Below, one piece after another: positions 26,820-35,913 of a stretch of 64,000 nt of DNA. The DNA is taken from NCBI RefSeq assembly GCF_021278965.1, contig NZ_CP065589.1, positions 4,655,001-4,719,000 on the forward strand, read 5' to 3'. The number at the start of each line of letters is the position of its first letter. Positions within the stretch are counted from its first letter, which is position 1. A program made the translations under genes and the position numbers. Below the pieces are notes generated by a model, which worked only from the letters and a program-made list of their open reading frames with translations, had not been told where the DNA came from and did not search any database. The stretch comes from Chryseobacterium capnotolerans. GTDB lineage: Bacteria; Bacteroidota; Bacteroidia; Flavobacteriales; Weeksellaceae.

Positions 26820-28361
26820 ATGAATATTGAACACATCAGCCAGCCTTTCATCAAGAAATTTCCAGGAGACTTCTCTAATAATCCTATGCAGAGAAATACA
26901 CCTAAGGTTTTATTTTCAACGACTCAGCCTGCCGGTTTTGACAATCCTCAGTTAATAGCCTTCAATGAAGCTTTATCAGAAGAAATAGGATTAGGTAAGT
27001 TCGAAGAGAAAGATCTTGGGTTCTTAGTGGGAAATCACCTTCCAGATAATATTCAAACCTACGCTACTGCATATGCAGGCCATCAGTTTGGAAATTGGGC
27101 AGGTCAGCTTGGAGACGGAAGAGCTATACTTGCTGGTGAGATTACCAACAGTTCAGGAAAAAGAACAGAAATCCAGTGGAAAGGAGCAGGTGCAACTCCT
27201 TATTCCAGACATGCAGATGGAAGGGCTGTACTCAGATCTTCCGTAAGAGAGTATCTGATGAGTGAAGCCATGTTTCACCTCGGCGTTCCTACAACCAGAG
27301 CGTTGAGTCTTGCATTTACTGGTGAAGATGTTGTTCGTGATATTATGTATAACGGAAATCCACAGTTGGAAAAAGGAGCTGTAGTGATCAGAACCGCTGA
27401 AAGCTTTCTTCGTTTCGGCCACTTTGAACTGATGTCAGCCCAACAGGAATATAAAACCCTGCAGGAACTTTTGGATTTCACTATTGAAAATTATTATCCG
27501 GAAATCGCATCATCAGACACTCAAAAATATAAAGACTTCTTTGAAAGCGCTTGTACCCGCACAGCCAATCTTATGGTGGAATGGTTCAGAGTAGGATTTG
27601 TACATGGGGTCATGAATACGGACAACATGTCTATTTTGGGCCTAACAATTGATTATGGGCCCTATTCCATGATGGATGAATATGATTTAAATTTCACTCC
27701 CAACACCACCGATCTTCCGGGAAGAAGATATGCCTTTGGAAAACAGGGACAGATCTCTCAATGGAACCTGTGGCAGCTAGCCAATGCCCTTCATCCAATA
27801 ATTAAGGATGAAAAATTTTTAGAAAATACATTAAACAGATATGGTAATTATTTTTGGGAAGCTCATGACAAAATGCTTTGCAGAAAATTTGGTTTTGATG
27901 AATTGAGAAAAGATGATGAAGAGTTTTTCACCAATTGGCAGGGATTAATGCAGGAACTGGAACTGGATCATACTTTATTTTTCAATCAATTGGAAAAACT
28001 AACCGCTGATATGGATTTAAAAGAGCACTTCAGCAAGATCTCCTACTCTTTTCTAAATGAAGATAAATTGAGAAAACTCAAAAAATTTATTGAAAGTTAT
28101 GAGGCCAGGTTAGGTTTAAATACCATTTCAAGAGAAGAATCTTTACAAATGATGGCGAGGTCCAATCCAAAATTCATTTTAAGAAACTATCTGCTTTATG
28201 AATGCATTGAGGAAATTAATAATGGTCAAACAGAAATGTTGAACAAACTCATAAAAGCATTGGAAAACCCTTATGAAGAAGTATTTCCTGAGTTTTCTAC
28301 TAAAAGACCATCAGGCTATGATGATACTGCAGGATGTTCTACACTTTCGTGCAGTTCTTGA
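26820..28361 (+). CDS. selO: SelO-family protein adenylyltransferase (YdiU/UPF0061)
   Basis: 513 residues, a pseudokinase-fold enzyme that transfers AMP to Ser/Thr/Tyr of proteins in E. coli and mitochondria. The family signature is strong: YAGHQFGNWAGQLGDGRA near 82-99, QWKGAGATPYSRHADGRAV near 118-136, REYLMSEAM near 142, and VHGVMNTDNMSILGLTIDYG near 260-280. The protein ends in GCSTLSCSS, the Cys-rich end equivalent to the selenocysteine terminus of animal SelO. It is a single gene between two terminators. Confidence 0.94.
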   Translation: MNIEHISQPFIKKFPGDFSNNPMQRNTPKVLFSTTQPAGFDNPQLIAFNEALSEEIGLGKFEEKDLGFLVGNHLPDNIQTYATAYAGHQFGNWAGQLGDGRAILAGEITNSSGKRTEIQWKGAGATPYSRHADGRAVLRSSVREYLMSEAMFHLGVPTTRALSLAFTGEDVVRDIMYNGNPQLEKGAVVIRTAESFLRFGHFELMSAQQEYKTLQELLDFTIENYYPEIASSDTQKYKDFFESACTRTANLMVEWFRVGFVHGVMNTDNMSILGLTIDYGPYSMMDEYDLNFTPNTTDLPGRRYAFGKQGQISQWNLWQLANALHPIIKDEKFLENTLNRYGNYFWEAHDKMLCRKFGFDELRKDDEEFFTNWQGLMQELELDHTLFFNQLEKLTADMDLKEHFSKISYSFLNEDKLRKLKKFIESYEARLGLNTISREESLQMMARSNPKFILRNYLLYECIEEINNGQTEMLNKLIKALENPYEEVFPEFSTKRPSGYDDTAGCSTLSCSS

Positions 28362-28445
28362 TAAAAACAATATAAAAACAGGGTAAATATTGAATTATTC
28401 ACATCATATTAAATATTTTCACTAATTTTAGAAAAATATTTTAAC

Positions 28446-29303
28446 ATGAAAAGAATTCTACTATCCTTAGCTTTATTAGCAAGCGTTTACAGCAGCGCTC
28501 AAACTGTATTATCTGAGAATTTTAATGGCGGAACATTCCCTCCAACTGGCTGGACAAGATCAGCTACACTGACATCAAACCCTTGGGGCCCATCCAATTC
28601 AGCTTCAACATTTCCTTCGAGTGGAGCCAATGCTATAGCTACCTATTCTATTGGCAATACTACATCTGCAGCAATTGACTATGCTTCTGCATCTAATACA
28701 GCTAATCTTACAAGTCCCACTTTTAGCTTAGCAGGTGCTACAGCTCCTGTATTAAAATTCAAAGTAGTAGTAGGCTGGTCCTATATGATCAATCAAAACT
28801 TAGGAGATCTGATTGCACAAGTATCCACAAATGGGGGTGCAACATGGACAACATTATGGGCAGAAGATACTGAAACAGGATTTATTGATGATGGTGATGG
28901 TAATGAGGACACCGACTTCTACAATACTGTATCAGTTCAGAAAGATTTGGCTGCCTATATAGGACAAACTAATGTTCAGATAAGATTCCGATATACAGCA
29001 ACAGATGCTGACGCTGTTTCCATAGACGACGTACAGGTTCTTACAAACGGAACATTAGGAACTCATGAAGTTTCATCTAAAAAAACATCATTAGAAATCT
29101 ATCCAAACCCAACAAAAGGAGAAATAAATATCAAAACAGATAAGAATATCAAATCTTCAACAATATTTGATATGACAGGAAAGTCATTATTACAAAACCA
29201 CAATGAAAAAGCTGACATTTCTTCACTTCCAAAAGGAGCTTACTTATTGAAAGTAATATTTACAGATGGATCTTCTTCTACAAGAAGTATTATCAAACAA
29301 TAA
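28446..29303 (+). CDS. Secreted protein with choice-of-anchor J-like domain and T9SS type A sorting tail
   Basis: 285 residues. A Sec signal peptide (MKRILLSLALLASVYSSAQ) leads to a beta-sandwich domain (about 20-195) beginning ENFNGGTFPPTGWTRS, the usual opening of choice-of-anchor J / MAM-like domains. The C-terminal ~75 residues are a T9SS sorting domain (SLEIYPNPTKGEINIKTD, FDMTGKSLL, LPKGAYLLKV, ending RSIIKQ). The mature protein should be exported across the outer membrane by the type IX system. No catalytic domain is present, so a carbohydrate- or surface-binding role is possible but unproven. Confidence 0.9.
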   Translation: MKRILLSLALLASVYSSAQTVLSENFNGGTFPPTGWTRSATLTSNPWGPSNSASTFPSSGANAIATYSIGNTTSAAIDYASASNTANLTSPTFSLAGATAPVLKFKVVVGWSYMINQNLGDLIAQVSTNGGATWTTLWAEDTETGFIDDGDGNEDTDFYNTVSVQKDLAAYIGQTNVQIRFRYTATDADAVSIDDVQVLTNGTLGTHEVSSKKTSLEIYPNPTKGEINIKTDKNIKSSTIFDMTGKSLLQNHNEKADISSLPKGAYLLKVIFTDGSSSTRSIIKQ

Positions 29304-29327
29304 TCATAACGTGTATACAATCTTCCT

Positions 29328-29356
29328 AAAACCACCAATTCTGGTGGTTTTTTATT
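29328..29356 (+). terminator. Terminator of the T9SS-substrate gene
   Basis: ACCACCA and TGGTGGT pair around a short loop, followed by TTTTTTATTTT. Confidence 0.85.
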
Positions 29357-29357
29357 T

Positions 29358-29365
29358 TACTTTTG
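29358..29365 (+). promoter_or_regulatory. -7 element for the polytopic membrane protein
   Basis: TACTTTTG 16 bp upstream of the GTG start. It supports that start, because no ATG lies between. Confidence 0.5.
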
Positions 29366-29381
29366 CAAAAAAATACGACAC

Positions 29382-30659
29382 GTGTCATTAATCAAGACAA
29401 AATTTATTAATTTTTTGAGGCTGGTTTTTCCTTCCTCTTATACAGAACTGGGAGTTTTCCTTTTCTTCATTACCTGCTACGGAATTCTTGGCTCTTATAT
29501 TGCCATTCATTACAGAATTATCTTTGACAGTAGAATTCCCTGGGATGCTTACTTCAGTTTTGACAACAAATCAATATTGATGACCGGAGGGAGCTTTGAA
29601 AGACATCCTCTATCCTACTATTTTTTTAACTGGGTCAGAGAGTTTTGTTTATTTATATCAGGAGGAAAAATGGATATGACTTTTAGACTATCTCTTGCCT
29701 GGCTCAGCAATATCATTATCACCTTGAATGTTGTTCAGATTTTTAAATATCTTAAGAATATCATCAGACTTCCATTATTCTATAGTCTTTTAATCACTTT
29801 ATTTTTCGGGATATTTTCTACCAACATTATCCTATCCTTCACTCCTGAGAATTTTACCTACACATTATTTTTGCTTTCGTTGTATAACTATTACGCGGCA
29901 ATAAAACTCAGAAAAGAAGAGAAAATACCCGCAGGCGCTTTATCTCTAGCAAGCATTACCATTGGAGGACTTACCATTACCAACATTGCAAAAGTTTTTA
30001 TTCCGGTACTTTTCGAAAAAGGACTCTTTAAAAGCTGGAAAAAAATAGGCAGCGCTATTACAAGAGCAATAATAGCCATCATTATTTACGCACTGCTTTA
30101 TCTTTATAGAATTGATTTTAAATACCAGAATATATTTTCAAAGACCAACCAACAATATGAAAAGTTTTCTAATGTAGAGTCTATGCCAACATGGGATATG
30201 ATTTTATCTTTCTTTTTTGGCGGCAATATTCTCTTCCCAAGCTTCATTATTTCAGACAAACACAATATGAAAGGATTCGATTTTAAAGGTCTTTACATGG
30301 ATCTCTATTCATCTGCAATCTCCTATATTTTCATTGTACTATTATTAATACTGATAAGTTGGAGTTATGTAAAGAATTTTAAAAACAAATGGGTTCAAGT
30401 TATCATGATTTCATTTTTCTTTGATATCATCATCCATTGCATCATGAGATTCGGGCTTCATACCTCATACATCTATGGCGGACATTTTGTTTTTGTGTAC
30501 CCATTGCTTATTGGGCGGCTCTTCTATGCCTACAGATCCTCTCCAAGAACCATAGCCTTCTTAACATTAATATTCTGTTTCATGTTGGTTTATTTACTTA
30601 TAAACAATCTGTACAGAATGTCAGAATTCTTTTGGTTCCTAGAAACCTGTTATCAATAA
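29382..30659 (+). CDS. Polytopic membrane protein, GT-C-like / DUF6080-like
   Basis: 425 residues from a GTG start, with about ten to eleven hydrophobic segments. An early extracytoplasmic loop (residues about 48-75) contains RIIFDSRIPWDAYFSFDN, with acidic residues reminiscent of GT-C glycosyltransferase loops, and then FERHPLSYYFFNW. I connect it loosely with DUF6080, a Bacteroidota membrane family; no enzymatic function is established from the sequence. It is monocistronic between two terminators. Confidence 0.65.
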   Translation: MSLIKTKFINFLRLVFPSSYTELGVFLFFITCYGILGSYIAIHYRIIFDSRIPWDAYFSFDNKSILMTGGSFERHPLSYYFFNWVREFCLFISGGKMDMTFRLSLAWLSNIIITLNVVQIFKYLKNIIRLPLFYSLLITLFFGIFSTNIILSFTPENFTYTLFLLSLYNYYAAIKLRKEEKIPAGALSLASITIGGLTITNIAKVFIPVLFEKGLFKSWKKIGSAITRAIIAIIIYALLYLYRIDFKYQNIFSKTNQQYEKFSNVESMPTWDMILSFFFGGNILFPSFIISDKHNMKGFDFKGLYMDLYSSAISYIFIVLLLILISWSYVKNFKNKWVQVIMISFFFDIIIHCIMRFGLHTSYIYGGHFVFVYPLLIGRLFYAYRSSPRTIAFLTLIFCFMLVYLLINNLYRMSEFFWFLETCYQ

Positions 30660-30690
30660 AAAAAGCCGGGATAATTCCCGGCTTATATAT
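30658..30690. terminator. Bidirectional terminator between membrane-protein and SPOR genes
   Basis: AAGCCGGGA and TCCCGGCTT form a perfect 9-bp stem around TAAT, with an A-run before it. The plus-strand T-run is weak; the minus-strand one is good. Confidence 0.8.
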
Positions 30691-30706
30691 TTTAAAATAT
30701 TCAATA

Positions 30707-31264
30707 TTACTTTGCTTCTGAACAGAAGATTCTGTATTGTACAGCTACTGCAGATTTGAAATACTCTCTTATTCTAGAAAGATCGCCCGCAGCACTTTGC
30801 TTAGTGAAATAACTTCCAGCTAAAATCTTATAATTAGGTCTTAAAGAAGCATCTGTTTCCACTTTCAGATTAGGAAATCTTTTTCTGAAATAAGACTTCA
30901 CTTCATTAGCTTCTTCATTGCTTTTTACTGTTGTAATCTGAATTTTATAGCCTAAAATTCTAGGATTTTTTCTACAGATTTCTGCATTCGTTAATTCTCT
31001 ATTCGGCACATAGATTTTGGGAGGTTTTGTACTGATACCTGAAGAAATACCAGAGTCATTATTACCATAATCCTTAGATGGATTATTAGTCACAACCTTT
31101 GAACATTTATCTTCAACTCCTTCCAAAGCAGCATTTATTTTGGAATCCATAGTGATGACAAGCTCTGTTCCTGAAAGCGTATCTTTTTTAACAACCTGCT
31201 GGGCTTCAATACTATAAAAACCAAACAACGATAATATCGAAAATATTTTGATCAAATTTCTCAT
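30707..31264 (-). CDS. Secreted SPOR-domain protein
   Basis: 185 residues. The signal peptide (about 1-21, ending SIEAQ) is followed by a variable linker and a C-terminal SPOR domain (about 105-180: LGYKIQITTVKSNEEANEVKSYF, then YKILAGSYFTKQSAAGDL). SPOR domains bind denuded glycan strands at division sites. The protein ends in a Cys-containing tail (RIFCSEAK). Its own -7 element at 31280-31287 supports the start. Confidence 0.85.
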   Translation of the reverse strand: MRNLIKIFSILSLFGFYSIEAQQVVKKDTLSGTELVITMDSKINAALEGVEDKCSKVVTNNPSKDYGNNDSGISSGISTKPPKIYVPNRELTNAEICRKNPRILGYKIQITTVKSNEEANEVKSYFRKRFPNLKVETDASLRPNYKILAGSYFTKQSAAGDLSRIREYFKSAVAVQYRIFCSEAK

Positions 31265-31279
31265 TTAAACTTGTTTCCG

Positions 31280-31287
31280 CAAATTTA
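31280..31287 (-). promoter_or_regulatory. -7 element of the SPOR gene
   Basis: The minus strand reads TAAATTTG 16 bp before the ATG. Confidence 0.6.
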
Positions 31288-31393
31288 TACAAATTAAAAA
31301 ACTATACCAAACGAGTTATTTAGAATCAATACAAATTAAACGTAAATGATATTTTCCCCTTTCTATATGCCGTTAAATTTCTGTTAAAAATAT

Positions 31394-31401
31394 TATTTTT
31401 G
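31394..31401 (+). promoter_or_regulatory. -7 element of the ACIII operon
   Basis: TATTTTTG 45 bp upstream of actA, the first gene of the six-gene operon. Confidence 0.6.
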
Positions 31402-31446
31402 CGGAATTGATATGTTTCAATAATTTACTAACATAAGATAATTTAA

Positions 31447-32805
31447 ATGATTAGTTGGAGAAAGCATTATAAAAAAACGTTGATCGCAATAGGCTTATTG
31501 CTATCAACCAGTGCTTCATTTTACGGGCAAGACGGCGATCCTAAAAACGGAGAGAAACTTTTCAAAGCGAATTGTACTGCATGTCACGCGCTGGACAAAC
31601 AGGTAATTGGCCCACCATTAAAGGGGGTTGTAGAACGTGTAAAGACAGAAGGTGGTGTAGACAGAGATTGGCTTCATAAGTGGATCAAAGACAACAAAGC
31701 TCTAAGAGCTTCAGGGGATAAATACGCCAATGAAATTTTTGAAAAGTATAATAAAACTGAAATGTTACAGTTTCCTAATCTTACGGAGAAGGATATTGAT
31801 GACATTTTAGCTTTCACTACTAATCCTCCGGCTCCGGAAGAGAAAAAAGCGGAAGCAACTCCTGCAGCTGGTGCAGCTACGGCAGCTCCTGCAGACAAAA
31901 GCACAACAAACATCGTTGTTATTTCACTTTTAGCCATTGCAGGTCTATTAGTTTGGATCTTGGTTAAACTAAGACAATTAGTAAAACTAGGTCAATCTGA
32001 AGAATTAACAGGGCTTAACGAAACAAGAGTTCGTTCATTCAAGGAAATGTATGAGAAGTTCCATTATGTAGGAAAAGGATTAATAGCTATTCTTGCTATT
32101 CTTGCTGCTTACGGAGTTTGGAACTGGTTAATGTGGATCGGGGTTTACAAAGGTTACAAACCTGAGCAGCCTATCTACTTCTCTCACAAAATCCACGCTG
32201 GAGAGCAAAAAATTGACTGTCAATTATGTCACTCTAGTGCTAAATACGGAAAAGTATCTGAGATTCCTTCTATGAACGTTTGTATGAACTGTCACAGAAC
32301 AATTTCTGAATACAACGCAGATCACTACATGGAGCCAGGAAAAGATAAGGCATTCTATGACGGCGAAATCCAGAAGATCTACGCTGCAACAGGTTGGGAT
32401 CCTGCTAAACAACAATACACAGGAAAAACACAACCGGTTGAATGGACAAGAATCCACAACATGCCAGACTTCGTTTACTTCAACCACTCTCAGCACGTAA
32501 TTGCTGGTGAACAAGCAATCATCAATTCTTTCAACAAGAAGAACCCTAACAACAAAATTGATGTTGTTTGTAAAGCTTGTCACGGTAAAATTGATACAAT
32601 GAATGTTGTTCAGATGGCTAACGACTTCACTATGGGATGGTGTATCGAGTGCCACAGAACTACTGAGGTTGATATGAACAACGGTTATAATAAAGAGTAC
32701 TTCAAAAATCTACACGACAAGTTGAAAAAACAATATCCACAAGATGGAGGTAAAATCACTGTAGATGCAATTGGAGGTCTTGAGTGTGGTAAATGTCATT
32801 ATTAA
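31447..32805 (+). CDS. actA: Alternative Complex III subunit ActA, fused to an N-terminal monohaem cytochrome c domain
   Basis: 452 residues. A signal/anchor (about 9-27) precedes a monohaem cytochrome c domain with CTACH at 43-47. An Ala/Pro-rich linker and two membrane segments follow (about 157-177 and 213-235). Then comes a pentahaem domain with CQLCH (258), CMNCH (279), CKACH (375), CIECH (399) and CGKCH (447), six c-type haem sites in total. ACIII oxidises menaquinol and reduces cytochrome c or an oxidase in place of complex III. It is the first gene of actABCDEF. Confidence 0.93.
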   Translation: MISWRKHYKKTLIAIGLLLSTSASFYGQDGDPKNGEKLFKANCTACHALDKQVIGPPLKGVVERVKTEGGVDRDWLHKWIKDNKALRASGDKYANEIFEKYNKTEMLQFPNLTEKDIDDILAFTTNPPAPEEKKAEATPAAGAATAAPADKSTTNIVVISLLAIAGLLVWILVKLRQLVKLGQSEELTGLNETRVRSFKEMYEKFHYVGKGLIAILAILAAYGVWNWLMWIGVYKGYKPEQPIYFSHKIHAGEQKIDCQLCHSSAKYGKVSEIPSMNVCMNCHRTISEYNADHYMEPGKDKAFYDGEIQKIYAATGWDPAKQQYTGKTQPVEWTRIHNMPDFVYFNHSQHVIAGEQAIINSFNKKNPNNKIDVVCKACHGKIDTMNVVQMANDFTMGWCIECHRTTEVDMNNGYNKEYFKNLHDKLKKQYPQDGGKITVDAIGGLECGKCHY

Positions 32806-32828
32806 TAACTAAAAAATTAGAAGTATAA

Positions 32829-35800
32829 ATGGCTTCAAACAAAATACAATTCAGAAGTATTCATGAACTTAAAGATCCAGCTTTGAATAATAAGCTGGCT
32901 CAGAAAGAGTTTCAGGAAGAAATTCCGGTAGAAGATTTCCTTGGAGATGCTGAGACAAACGGATCAAGTACTTCAAGAAGAGATTTCCTTAAATTACTAG
33001 GATTCTCTACAGCAGCAGTTACTTTAGCTGCCTGCGAAGCTCCGGTAATCAAAACGATTCCTTATGTGGTAAAGCCGCATGATATTATTCCGGGAATCCC
33101 TAACTATTACGCTTCAACATATTTTGATGGGTTCGACTTTGCTAGTGTTTTAGTAAAAACTAGAGAAGGTAGACCAATCAAGATTGAACCAAACCCGGCT
33201 GGTGGTGATTTAGGTAAAACTAACGCAAGAGCTCAGGCAAGTGTACTTTCTCTTTATGATAATGATAAAGTAAAACAGCCTAAACTAGACGGTAAAGATG
33301 AAACTTTCGATAAAGTAGACAGTTTCGTGATCAAAGGTTTGGAAGAAGCTAAAGCGTCAGGCAAAAAGATTGTGGTTTTATCACACTCTTTTGCTTCCCC
33401 AACTTTCAAAAAGTTATTCGCTGAATTCAAAGCTAAATATCCTACAGCTGAATTAGTAACTTTCGATGCATATCCGTATGCTGCAGGACTAGATGCTGCT
33501 CAGGAAGTTTTCGGACAAAGAGCATTACCTGTTTATGACCTTAACGGTTCTGAATTGGTAGTTTCTTTCCAGGCTGATTTCTTAGGAGATTATAACGCGT
33601 CAAGCTTAGAGACTTCTTATGCTGCGGCTAGAAAACCAGGAGCAAACATGTTGAGACACATCCAAGTGGAATCTAACATGTCTTTAACTGGTGCTAACGC
33701 TGACTCAAGATATAGATTAAAGCCAAGTGCTGTAAACAAAACTTTAGTTGAAGTTTACAATGCAATCGTAGGTGGTGGTACTTCTGATAAGACGGCTACT
33801 GAAATTGCAAACGAACTGAAAGCAAAAGGAAGCAAAGCTGTTGTTTTCGCTGATGGTTCTAAGGGAGCACAGGTTTTAGCACACTTAATCAACCAAAAAT
33901 TAGGTTCAGTAGCTTTCACAGGTAAAGCAAACTTCCTAAAAGAATTTGACGGTGCAAGATACCAGGAATTCCTAGGTTGGGTAAACGGTGGACAAGTTGG
34001 CGTATTAGTTACCAACAACGTAGATCCTATCTATGCTCATCCAAAAGGAGAAGACTTCAAAAAGTCTTTATCTAAAGTTCCTTACGTAATTGCTGTTGCT
34101 GATAAGAAAAATGAAATGTACAAAGCAGCTAAGGCTGTTATTCCAGTGGCAAACTGGTTAGAGTCTTGGGGAGATATCGAACCACAGACTGGTGTATATT
34201 CATTAATGCAGCCTACGATCCAGAAGATCTACAAATCAAGACAGATTGAAGAATCTCTATTGGTTTGGAAGAATGGTAAGAACAATGCTGCTAATAACTA
34301 CTACGACTATTTAAAGGCAAACTCTGCTTCTCTTTTAGGTAGTACTTCTTTCAACAAAGCATTATATAACGGTATTAACCCTTCTACTAACTCAACAACA
34401 TTATCTTATGCAGGTGGAAATGCTGCTCAGGCTGTTGCTGAATTAGGAAACTTCAAAGCTTCCGAATTAGAATTAGTATTATACACTAAGACTTCAATGG
34501 GAGACGGAACTCAGGCAAACAACCCTTGGTTACAAGAGTTACCTGACCCGATCACTAGAATGTCTTGGGATAACTACTTGACAATTTCTCCAAAAGATGC
34601 AGAAAAGTTTGCTATCGATAACGATCTTAACGCAAGAATGCAGTTAGATGGTTCTATCGTAAACCTTACTGTAAACGGAGTTACAATAAAAGACGTTCCT
34701 GTATTCGTACAGCCAGGTCAGGCAGAAGGATCAGTAGGTCTTGCGCTTGGATATGGTAAGAAAAACTCAGGAGCAACTGCTGATACAGGGGTAAATGCTT
34801 ATCCTTTATTCGATGGTTCTAACCTTGTTCTTTCTGGTGTTAAAATCGAGAAAACAGGAGAAGATCACGAATTCGCAGGTATCCAGCTTCAAAATACATT
34901 AATGGGTCGTTACGAAATCGCTAAGGAAGTTCCTTTAGCTGAATTCATCAACGTACCATTTGATGATGAGCACAAAGGATGGAATAAGCCTTTGGAATAC
35001 CACACTATCAGTGGAGCTCTTCCAGCGAGAAAAATCGACCTTTGGGATGCATTTGATGATACTGACGGTCCTCACTTCAACTTATCTATTGACTTGAACT
35101 CTTGTACAGGTTGTGGAGCATGTATCATAGCTTGTCAGGCTGAGAACAACGTTCCTGTAGTAGGTAAAGAAGAGGTAAGAATGTCTAGAGATATGTACTG
35201 GTTAAGAATTGACCGTTATTATTCTTCAAGACAGAAGGTAGAAGTATATGAAGGATTAAAAGAAGGAATGGCTGTACCTGAATTGTATGGTACTGCATTC
35301 GGAGACGGAGGGGCATTGAACCATCCGGCTGATAATCCAGATGTAATCTTCCAACCAGTAATGTGTCAGCACTGTAACCACGCTCCATGTGAAACTGTAT
35401 GTCCGGTAGCGGCTACTTCACACGGTAAGCAAGGTCAAAACCATATGGCTTACAACAGATGTATCGGTACAAGATATTGTGCAAACAACTGTCCGTACAA
35501 AGTAAGACGTTTCAACTGGTTTACTTATAACCTAAATGACAAGTTCGATTACAATATGAACAACGATTTAGGAAGAATGGTACTTAACCCTGATGTAGTT
35601 GTTAGAACTAGAGGGGTAATGGAGAAATGTTCAATGTGTATCCAAATGACTCAGAATACAATTCTTGAGGCTAAGAAAGAAGGAAGAAGAGTGCAGGATG
35701 GAGAATTCCAGACAGCTTGTTCTAAAGCTTGTTCTACTGGTGCAATGACATTTGGAGACATGAATGATAAAGATTCTTCAATTAGAAAGGTATATGCCTC

Positions 35801-35888
35801 TAACAGAAGATATTATTTACTTGAGGAGATCGGAACAAAACCAAACGTGTTCTATCACACTAAAGTAAGAAACAGAGTAGAAAAATAA
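32829..35888 (+). CDS. actB: Alternative Complex III subunit ActB (Tat-exported Fe-S protein with molybdopterin-oxidoreductase-like domain)
   Basis: 1019 residues. A Tat motif SRRDFLKLLGF near 49-59 is followed by a lipobox-like LAAC near 69, so the mature protein may be a Tat-exported lipoprotein. The large central part is homologous to molybdopterin oxidoreductases, although ACIII is not known to carry the cofactor. The C-terminal third is ferredoxin-like, with CTGCGACIIAC near 759, CQHCNHAPCETVCP near 846, CIGTRYCANNCP near 878, and CSMCIQM with CSKAC further on, enough for four clusters. It lies on the periplasmic face, linking quinol oxidation to the haems of ActA and ActE. Confidence 0.94.
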   Translation: MASNKIQFRSIHELKDPALNNKLAQKEFQEEIPVEDFLGDAETNGSSTSRRDFLKLLGFSTAAVTLAACEAPVIKTIPYVVKPHDIIPGIPNYYASTYFDGFDFASVLVKTREGRPIKIEPNPAGGDLGKTNARAQASVLSLYDNDKVKQPKLDGKDETFDKVDSFVIKGLEEAKASGKKIVVLSHSFASPTFKKLFAEFKAKYPTAELVTFDAYPYAAGLDAAQEVFGQRALPVYDLNGSELVVSFQADFLGDYNASSLETSYAAARKPGANMLRHIQVESNMSLTGANADSRYRLKPSAVNKTLVEVYNAIVGGGTSDKTATEIANELKAKGSKAVVFADGSKGAQVLAHLINQKLGSVAFTGKANFLKEFDGARYQEFLGWVNGGQVGVLVTNNVDPIYAHPKGEDFKKSLSKVPYVIAVADKKNEMYKAAKAVIPVANWLESWGDIEPQTGVYSLMQPTIQKIYKSRQIEESLLVWKNGKNNAANNYYDYLKANSASLLGSTSFNKALYNGINPSTNSTTLSYAGGNAAQAVAELGNFKASELELVLYTKTSMGDGTQANNPWLQELPDPITRMSWDNYLTISPKDAEKFAIDNDLNARMQLDGSIVNLTVNGVTIKDVPVFVQPGQAEGSVGLALGYGKKNSGATADTGVNAYPLFDGSNLVLSGVKIEKTGEDHEFAGIQLQNTLMGRYEIAKEVPLAEFINVPFDDEHKGWNKPLEYHTISGALPARKIDLWDAFDDTDGPHFNLSIDLNSCTGCGACIIACQAENNVPVVGKEEVRMSRDMYWLRIDRYYSSRQKVEVYEGLKEGMAVPELYGTAFGDGGALNHPADNPDVIFQPVMCQHCNHAPCETVCPVAATSHGKQGQNHMAYNRCIGTRYCANNCPYKVRRFNWFTYNLNDKFDYNMNNDLGRMVLNPDVVVRTRGVMEKCSMCIQMTQNTILEAKKEGRRVQDGEFQTACSKACSTGAMTFGDMNDKDSSIRKVYASNRRYYLLEEIGTKPNVFYHTKVRNRVEK

Positions 35889-35913
35889 AGTTTAAATAAT
35901 AAATAGGTAAAAA

